Assembly (NCBI GenBank): GCA_944321125.1
Contig: CALUKD010000005.1
Location: 102,218 to 166,217 of the forward strand
Length of the DNA: 64,000 bases
Reading direction: 5' to 3'
Origin: Candidatus Butyricimonas faecavium
GTDB taxonomy: Bacteria; Bacteroidota; Bacteroidia; Bacteroidales; Marinifilaceae
Shown here: piece after piece, positions 59,555 through 64,000 of the stretch
Layout: each line of letters begins with the position of its first letter
How positions within the stretch are numbered: the stretch's first letter is position 1
Translations under genes and position numbers: made by a program
Notes under the pieces: generated by a model
What the model was told of the DNA's origin: nothing
Databases searched by the model: none
What the model saw: the letters and a program-made list of their open reading frames with translations, nothing else

Positions 59555-60700
59555 ATGAAAAAAAAATATATAATACTTCTGGTTGTGGTGGTACTGGTGG
59601 TGACTTATTTTTGTCTGCCTTATTATGCACGGCAGGCGTTGTTGTATTGGTACCCGTCGATAGATGATTTGTCGATGTTTGATAAGCATACGGTGAGGAA
59701 AGCCGATACGTGTTGGACGTGGGGAATTGCCAAGGATTATAACACTTACGAGTTGAGCCCGGAGGATGATGCCTATTTGAATGATTTTCGCACGGTTTCT
59801 TTTCTAGTGATTCAGAACGATAGTATCGTGTACGAGGAGTATCGGTCCGGTTGGAATGACACGAAGACATCAAATATATTTTCATCGACAAAGAGTATTG
59901 TGGGGCTGTTGGTCGGTATTGCTTATGACGAGGGGAAGATTACCAGTTTGGATGATCCGGTGGGGAAATATATCCCGGAATTCAACGAGGGAAAAAAGAA
60001 AAATATCACGATTCGCAATCTGTTGACGATGAGCGGCGGGTTGAATTGGGATGAGGCTTATGCATCCTTGTTTTCGGTAACTACACATGGTTACTACGGG
60101 AATGATCTTTATGATTTAGTGACTACGTTGGATGTGATCGAGGAACCGGGGAAACAGTTTTCATACCGAAGCGGGGACACGCAGATATTGGCTTTTGTCG
60201 TGGAAAAGGCAACCGGAAAGAGTATCAGCGATTATGCGGAAGAGAAGTTATGGAAACCGATGCAGGCCTGTCAAGACGCCTATTGGTTGCTGGATAAAAA
60301 GGACGGGGATGAGAAATCTTTTTGTTGTTTCCACACCACGGCGAGGGAAATTGCTCGCTTTGCCCGTTTGATGTTACATCATGGAAACTGGAACGGGGAA
60401 CAACTGGTTTCGAAAGAATATATCGATGAGGCTATGAGTCCGGCGGGATATCTGAAGGATGAGTGGGGCAAGGATTCTCTGGATTATTACGGATTCCAGA
60501 TTTGGATTATGAATTATAAAGGACAACGAAATCCGTATTTCCGGGGAATGTTGGGTCAATATATTATTGCTATTCCCGAAAAGAATGCCATTATCGTTCG
60601 GCTTGGACATAAAAAAGACGAGGAACGCATTCGGGAGACTACCCGGGACGTGTATCGTTATATGGATATCGGGACGAAGATATTGGATAGCAGGAAATGA
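59555..60700 (+). CDS. Serine hydrolase of the beta-lactamase class C family
   Basis: This 381-aa exported or membrane-anchored hydrolase has an N-terminal helix (YIILLVVVVLVVTYFCLPYY). The penicillin-binding-protein-like motifs are SxxK in FSSTKSIVGLL (nucleophile Ser near residue 112), Yx[SN] in FSYRSGDTQ, and the region after HDTTARE-type FHTTAREIARFARLML. The C-terminal LGHKKDE may stand for the KTG/HxG box. Such proteins act as D-alanyl peptidases, esterases or 6-aminohexanoate-dimer-type hydrolases; true beta-lactamase activity is unlikely for this divergent group. I start at ATG 59555; an upstream TTG is only 6 bases earlier. Confidence 0.85.
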   Translation: MKKKYIILLVVVVLVVTYFCLPYYARQALLYWYPSIDDLSMFDKHTVRKADTCWTWGIAKDYNTYELSPEDDAYLNDFRTVSFLVIQNDSIVYEEYRSGWNDTKTSNIFSSTKSIVGLLVGIAYDEGKITSLDDPVGKYIPEFNEGKKKNITIRNLLTMSGGLNWDEAYASLFSVTTHGYYGNDLYDLVTTLDVIEEPGKQFSYRSGDTQILAFVVEKATGKSISDYAEEKLWKPMQACQDAYWLLDKKDGDEKSFCCFHTTAREIARFARLMLHHGNWNGEQLVSKEYIDEAMSPAGYLKDEWGKDSLDYYGFQIWIMNYKGQRNPYFRGMLGQYIIAIPEKNAIIVRLGHKKDEERIRETTRDVYRYMDIGTKILDSRK

Positions 60701-60788
60701 GAGGTGTAGCTTGTTCATCGATTTTTATAGAGAACCTAAAGAGTTCTTAAGGAGAACTTAAAGAAATAATCCCACATATTCGAACATC

Positions 60789-60864
60789 TCTCGTGGCTCA
60801 TTCAGAGCTTACACTTGCCATAATGCATGAGCAACGAGACAGCAACGAGTAAGCTCTGAATGAG
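60789..60864. repeat. Overlapping inverted repeats that form two alternative hairpins
   Basis: Stem 1 is a perfect 16-bp repeat: CTCATTCAGAGCTTAC (60797-60812) with GTAAGCTCTGAATGAG (60849-60864). Stem 2: TCTCGTGGCTCAT (60789-60801) with ATGAGCAACGAGA (60827-60839), one mismatch. Both use the bases at 60797-60801, so only one can form. The loop also has a direct repeat, GCAACGAG (60831 and 60842). Known RNA families or mobile element ends were not recognised. Confidence 0.65.
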
Positions 60865-60983
60865 TGGTATTATTTGGGTAGGATTACTTCTTTATTTGGG
60901 TTAGATTTGTGTGGGAATCGTTGTATCTGTAATTTGGGTTGTTTAATCTGTAATTCGTATACAAATTGTTGGTAATTATTCTA

Positions 60984-60991
60984 TAATTTTG
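60984..60991 (+). promoter_or_regulatory. -7 promoter box of the polyferredoxin-AKR operon
   Basis: TAATTTTG is a perfect TAnnTTTG box, 28 bases before ATG 61020. A TTG at 60966-60968 is 15 bases upstream, closer than usual, so the -33 element is uncertain. Confidence 0.5.
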
Positions 60992-61019
60992 TAATGTTTA
61001 AACCACTAAAATAACATTT

Positions 61020-62507
61020 ATGCTACGAAAAATCAGATTAACAGTAGCCCTTATATCTTTTGTAATGATCACCTTATTGTTCCTTGACTTCACGGGAACA
61101 TTGCATGCATGGTTCGGATGGTTGGCGAAAATACAGTTTTTGCCTGCCGTGTTGGCCTTGAATGTCGGGGTCATTCTTTTGTGGGTTATGTTGACGCTCG
61201 TGTTCGGACGAGTTTATTGCTCTGTGATTTGTCCGCTAGGCGTATTTCAAGATATCGTATCTTGGTTTAGCGGACGGCGCCCTAAAAAGAAATATCGTTT
61301 TTCTTACTCTCCTGCAGTTTCATGGTTACGGTATGGAGTTTTGGGGGTATTTGTGATAGCCGTGATAGCCGGAATCGGCTCGGTAGTAGCACTGTTGGCC
61401 CCTTATAGTTCTTACGGGCGAATAGCCTCGAATCTTTTTGCCCCGGTATATCAATGGGGGAATAACGTGTTGGCTTATATTGCCGAAAGGAGTGATAGCT
61501 ATGCTTTTTACGAAACGACCGTATGGTTGAAAAGTTTGCCGACTTTTATCATTGCCTTGGTTACGTTTATCGTGCTGGTCGTGTTGGCTTGGAGAAACGG
61601 GCGGACGTATTGCAACACGATTTGTCCGGTGGGTACGGTGTTGGGATGTTTGTCCCGATATTCGTTGTTCCGCCCGGTGATTGATGCGGAGAAATGTACG
61701 AATTGTAGTTTATGTTCCCGTAAATGCAAGGCGGCTTGTATTAATCATAAAGAACATCGGATTGATTATAGTCGTTGCGTGACGTGTATGGATTGTATTG
61801 ATACGTGTCAGCATGGGGCAATTCGTTACGAGTCCCGTTTGAAAAAAAACGTGGGAGTTCCGGGAGAAAAGAAGACGGATAATGCTCGCCGGAGTTTTTT
61901 AACGGGGATGGGACTTCTTTTTGTTTCGTCAGCAGTAAAGGCGCAAGAGAAGAAAGTGGATGGAGGTTTGGCTGTTATTCTGGATAAGAAAATACCCGAG
62001 CGGATGACGCCGATTGTACCCCCGGGGGCTCAAGGATTACGTAATATGCAGAATCATTGTACCGGGTGCCAGCTTTGTGTTTCGGTGTGTCCCAATCAGG
62101 TATTACGGCCCTCGACGAAGTTGTCGACGCTGATGCAGCCGGAGATGTCTTATGAACGGGGATATTGTCGTCCGGAATGTACAAAATGTTCGGAGGTATG
62201 TCCGGCTGGGGCGATTTTGAAAATCACGCCTGCGGATAAATCTGCCACGCAAATCGGTCATGCCGTATGGGTGGAAAAGAATTGCGTTCCGTTACGGGAT
62301 GGGGTAGCATGTGGTAATTGTGCCCGGCATTGTCCGGTTGGAGCTATCACGATGGTTGCTTCTGATCCCGATAATGCGGATTCATTGAAAATTCCGGTGG
62401 TGAACACGGAACGTTGTATCGGTTGCGGGGCTTGCGAGAATCTTTGTCCGGCACGTCCGTTCAGTGCGATTTACGTGGAAGGGCATGAACTTCACAGAAC
62501 GATTTAA
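61020..62507 (+). CDS. Membrane-bound polyferredoxin (NapH/NosR/CcoG-like 4Fe-4S protein)
   Basis: This 495-aa protein has four to five N-terminal membrane helices and cysteine motifs VYCSVICPLGVFQD and TYCNTICPVGTVLG (CxxxCP), as in NapH and NosR. These are followed by cytoplasmic or periplasmic [4Fe-4S] motifs: CTNCSLCSRKC, CVTCMDCIDTC, CTGCQLCVSVCP, CTKCSEVCP, CGNCARHCP and CIGCGACENLCP. A twin-arginine-like stretch, ARRSFLTGMGLLFVSSAVKA, sits in the middle (about residue 290), which suggests that the second half is exported. It should pass electrons from quinol or ferredoxin. The next gene (12 bases on) encodes a ferredoxin-fused Tat lipoprotein, its likely partner. Confidence 0.85.
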   Translation: MLRKIRLTVALISFVMITLLFLDFTGTLHAWFGWLAKIQFLPAVLALNVGVILLWVMLTLVFGRVYCSVICPLGVFQDIVSWFSGRRPKKKYRFSYSPAVSWLRYGVLGVFVIAVIAGIGSVVALLAPYSSYGRIASNLFAPVYQWGNNVLAYIAERSDSYAFYETTVWLKSLPTFIIALVTFIVLVVLAWRNGRTYCNTICPVGTVLGCLSRYSLFRPVIDAEKCTNCSLCSRKCKAACINHKEHRIDYSRCVTCMDCIDTCQHGAIRYESRLKKNVGVPGEKKTDNARRSFLTGMGLLFVSSAVKAQEKKVDGGLAVILDKKIPERMTPIVPPGAQGLRNMQNHCTGCQLCVSVCPNQVLRPSTKLSTLMQPEMSYERGYCRPECTKCSEVCPAGAILKITPADKSATQIGHAVWVEKNCVPLRDGVACGNCARHCPVGAITMVASDPDNADSLKIPVVNTERCIGCGACENLCPARPFSAIYVEGHELHRTI

Positions 62508-62519
62508 AATTGCGAGTAC

Positions 62520-63914
62520 ATGGAAGAACAAGAAAAGAAAAAAGAGATAAATCGCCGTGATTTCTTGAAAATCGTGGGAATTAGTGCGGTGACAACCACG
62601 GCGGCTTTGGCCGGTTGTGCCCCGAAAAATAATCCTGTCACGGGAAATCTTGCGGCTCAAGGAGATATACCAACGGATAAAATGACTTACCGTACCAATC
62701 CGAAAACGGGGGAGAAAGTGTCGATCTTGGGATATGGGTGTATGCGTTGGCCTACACTTCCCGCTCCTGACGGAAACGGGAATGTGATTAACCAAGAGGA
62801 GGTGAATAGGTTGATAGACTATGCTATTGAACATGGCGTGAATTATTTTGATACCTCCCCCGTGTACGTGCAAGGATGGTCGGAGAAGTCTACGGGGATT
62901 GCTTTGAAACGTCATCCGAGGAAGAAATTCCTTATCGCAACCAAGTTGTCGAACTTTGCCAATTATACACGGGAGAATTCGATTGCCATGTATAGGAAGT
63001 CGTTCGAGGATTTGCAGGTAGATACGATCGATTATTATCTGTTGCATTCGATAGGTAACGGTGGTATCGAGACCTTCCGGCAACGTTACATTGAAAACGG
63101 AATGGTCGATTTCCTGATGAAGGAACGTGAAGCGGGACGTATTCGTAATTTGGGATTTTCATTCCATGGTACGGTGGATGTGTTTGATGAGGTATTAGCC
63201 ATGCATGAATCCGTGCATTGGGATTTTGTGCAGATTCAGATGAATTACGTGGATTGGAAACATGCTTCGGGGAAAAACGTGAATGCCGATTATCTTTATG
63301 GAGAGTTGGAGAAACGGAATATTCCGGCAATTATTATGGAACCGTTGTTGGGAGGACGGCTTTCGAAGGTTCCCGATCATATAGCTACGCGGTTGAAACA
63401 ACGTAAGGTGGGGGCGAGTGTCGCTTCGTGGGCATTCCGGTTTGCGGGGAGTTATCCGGGTGTGTTGACGGTTTTAAGCGGGATGACTTATATGGAGCAT
63501 TTGCAAGATAATTTACGAACGTATTCACCTCTTGAATTGTTGACAGATGCGGAGAAGGATTTTTTGGAAGAAACAGCACAATTGATGCTCCGTTATCCTA
63601 CGATTCCTTGTAACGATTGTAAGTATTGTATGCCTTGTCCTTACGGGTTGGATATTCCGGCTATTCTGTTGCATTATAACAAGTGTATTAATGAAGGGAA
63701 TGTGTCGACTTCCTCGCAGGATGAGAATTATCGCCAAGCCCGGCGGGCTTTTCTTGTAGGGTACGACCGTTCAGTGCCTCGGTTGCGTCAGGCCAGCCAC
63801 TGTATCGGATGTAACCAGTGTGTGCCTCATTGTCCGCAAAGTATTGATATTCCTCATGAGTTGCGGCGTATTGACCGTTACGTGGAAGATTTGAAGCAGG
63901 GGAAGGCATTTTAG
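62520..63914 (+). CDS. Tat-exported aldo/keto reductase with ferredoxin-type C-terminus
   Basis: This 464-aa protein starts with a twin-arginine signal (NRRDFLKIVGISA) that ends in a lipobox, LAGC (Cys33), so it is probably a Tat-exported lipoprotein. The aldo/keto reductase barrel has the tetrad Asp in YFDTSPVY, the Tyr of SPVY, Lys in LIATKL and His in YYLLHS. Two iron-sulfur motifs follow: CNDCKYCMPCPYGLDIP and CIGCNQCVPHCPQSIDIP. This is the subfamily of AKR-ferredoxin fusions seen in anaerobes. Electrons probably come from the polyferredoxin encoded upstream. The substrate is unknown. Confidence 0.88.
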   Translation: MEEQEKKKEINRRDFLKIVGISAVTTTAALAGCAPKNNPVTGNLAAQGDIPTDKMTYRTNPKTGEKVSILGYGCMRWPTLPAPDGNGNVINQEEVNRLIDYAIEHGVNYFDTSPVYVQGWSEKSTGIALKRHPRKKFLIATKLSNFANYTRENSIAMYRKSFEDLQVDTIDYYLLHSIGNGGIETFRQRYIENGMVDFLMKEREAGRIRNLGFSFHGTVDVFDEVLAMHESVHWDFVQIQMNYVDWKHASGKNVNADYLYGELEKRNIPAIIMEPLLGGRLSKVPDHIATRLKQRKVGASVASWAFRFAGSYPGVLTVLSGMTYMEHLQDNLRTYSPLELLTDAEKDFLEETAQLMLRYPTIPCNDCKYCMPCPYGLDIPAILLHYNKCINEGNVSTSSQDENYRQARRAFLVGYDRSVPRLRQASHCIGCNQCVPHCPQSIDIPHELRRIDRYVEDLKQGKAF

Positions 63915-63983
63915 AAAATGGAACTGATTCTCCGCAAACACACCTAATATTTTTAGTATATTAGCGCTCAAAAAGCAGGGATT

Positions 63984-64000
63984 ATGAACATATTCAGTTT
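63984..64000 (+). CDS. Possible start of a further gene, cut by the window edge
   Basis: ATG 63984 begins an open frame (MNIFS...) that leaves the window. A TATATTAG sequence (63957-63964), a poor match to the -7 box, lies about 20 bases before it. Nothing about function can be said from five codons. Confidence 0.35.

Larger units (their letters stand above)
60701..61019. other. Intergenic region with overlapping inverted repeats and a promoter box
   Basis: This 319-base gap has no credible gene. It holds overlapping inverted repeats at 60789-60864 and a perfect -7 box at 60984-60991. Between them (60865-60983) the sequence is T/G-rich, with recurring GGGTT/TTTGGGTT segments (60886-60944), but I see no clear structure. 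Confidence 0.5.

Noticed and set aside
59555..60700. Serine hydrolase considered as an antibiotic-resistance class C beta-lactamase
   Set aside because: SxxK is present, but the other motifs diverge and there is no AmpR-type regulator; the family mostly has housekeeping hydrolase roles.
60797..60864. Perfect inverted repeat considered as an insertion sequence
   Set aside because: There is no transposase frame between or near the arms, and the span is only 68 bases.

Overview
The window comes from an obligately anaerobic-type member of the Bacteroidota, most likely order Bacteroidales. The signs are two ECF sigma/FecR/SusC/SusD cassettes, -7 promoter boxes of the Bacteroidetes TAnnTTTG type, almost no Shine-Dalgarno sequences, an Rnf complex, indolepyruvate:ferredoxin oxidoreductase and a HydG maturase. 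The density of FecI/FecR-SusCD loci with peptidase, thioredoxin and PKD-like lipoproteins suggests the Butyricimonas/Odoribacter group. That placement is inference; no rRNA or marker tree was available. No rRNA, tRNA, CRISPR array, phage or intact insertion sequence was found.

Layout. 1-265: tail of a HAD phosphatase. 328-10152: nutrient-uptake cassette 1 (ECF sigma, FecR anti-sigma, SusC, SusD, a lipoprotein without a metalloprotease motif, a periplasmic thioredoxin-like protein). 10232-12885 (minus): nucleoside kinase and lytic transglycosylase. 13193-25766: cassette 2 with the same plan plus a DUF4843 lipoprotein, a PKD-like lipoprotein, a dipeptidyl-peptidase-4-like S9 enzyme and a terminal thioredoxin. 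26218-26869: a MATE efflux pseudogene. 26984-29165: YqeY protein and an orphan HydG. 29223-33629 (minus): a conserved unknown, MltF and a putative porin. 33709-40775: glnS-yitT, then an MBL hydrolase-mtnN-luxS-znuABC-like operon linking SAM/AI-2 recycling with metal import. 40882-43102 (minus): iorAB. 43551-48916: SpoIIE-type phosphatase, methyltransferase with a structured leader, CCA nucleotidyltransferase, HAD phosphatase. 48951-54768 (minus): rseC-rnfBCDGEA. 54842-57069 (minus): era-der. 57145-60700: YD-repeat protein, YhcH protein, serine hydrolase. 61020-63914: membrane polyferredoxin and a Tat-exported ferredoxin-fused aldo/keto reductase.

How the genes work together. Each SusCD cassette looks like a self-regulating outer-membrane import unit: the STN domain of SusC signals through FecR to its own ECF sigma factor, SusCD imports a ligand, and periplasmic lipoproteins, a dipeptidyl peptidase and thioredoxins process it. 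In cassette 2 the substrate is plausibly peptide. Rnf, IorAB, HydG and the polyferredoxin/AKR pair all belong to ferredoxin-based anaerobic energy metabolism.

The most unusual non-coding signal is a family of AT-rich elements built from 7-base units (ATTTnnR arrays followed by AATYnnA arrays). They fill the gaps between adjacent genes from the stop codon of one to a few bases before the start of the next, in at least eight spacers between 29 and 57 kb and concentrated in the rnf operon. Other unexplained structures are two mutually exclusive hairpins at 60789-60864, a long leader before the methyltransferase (45753-45942), a perfect 14-bp inverted repeat touching the sigma gene of cassette 2, and terminator/promoter overlaps before the MBL-luxS and rnf operons.
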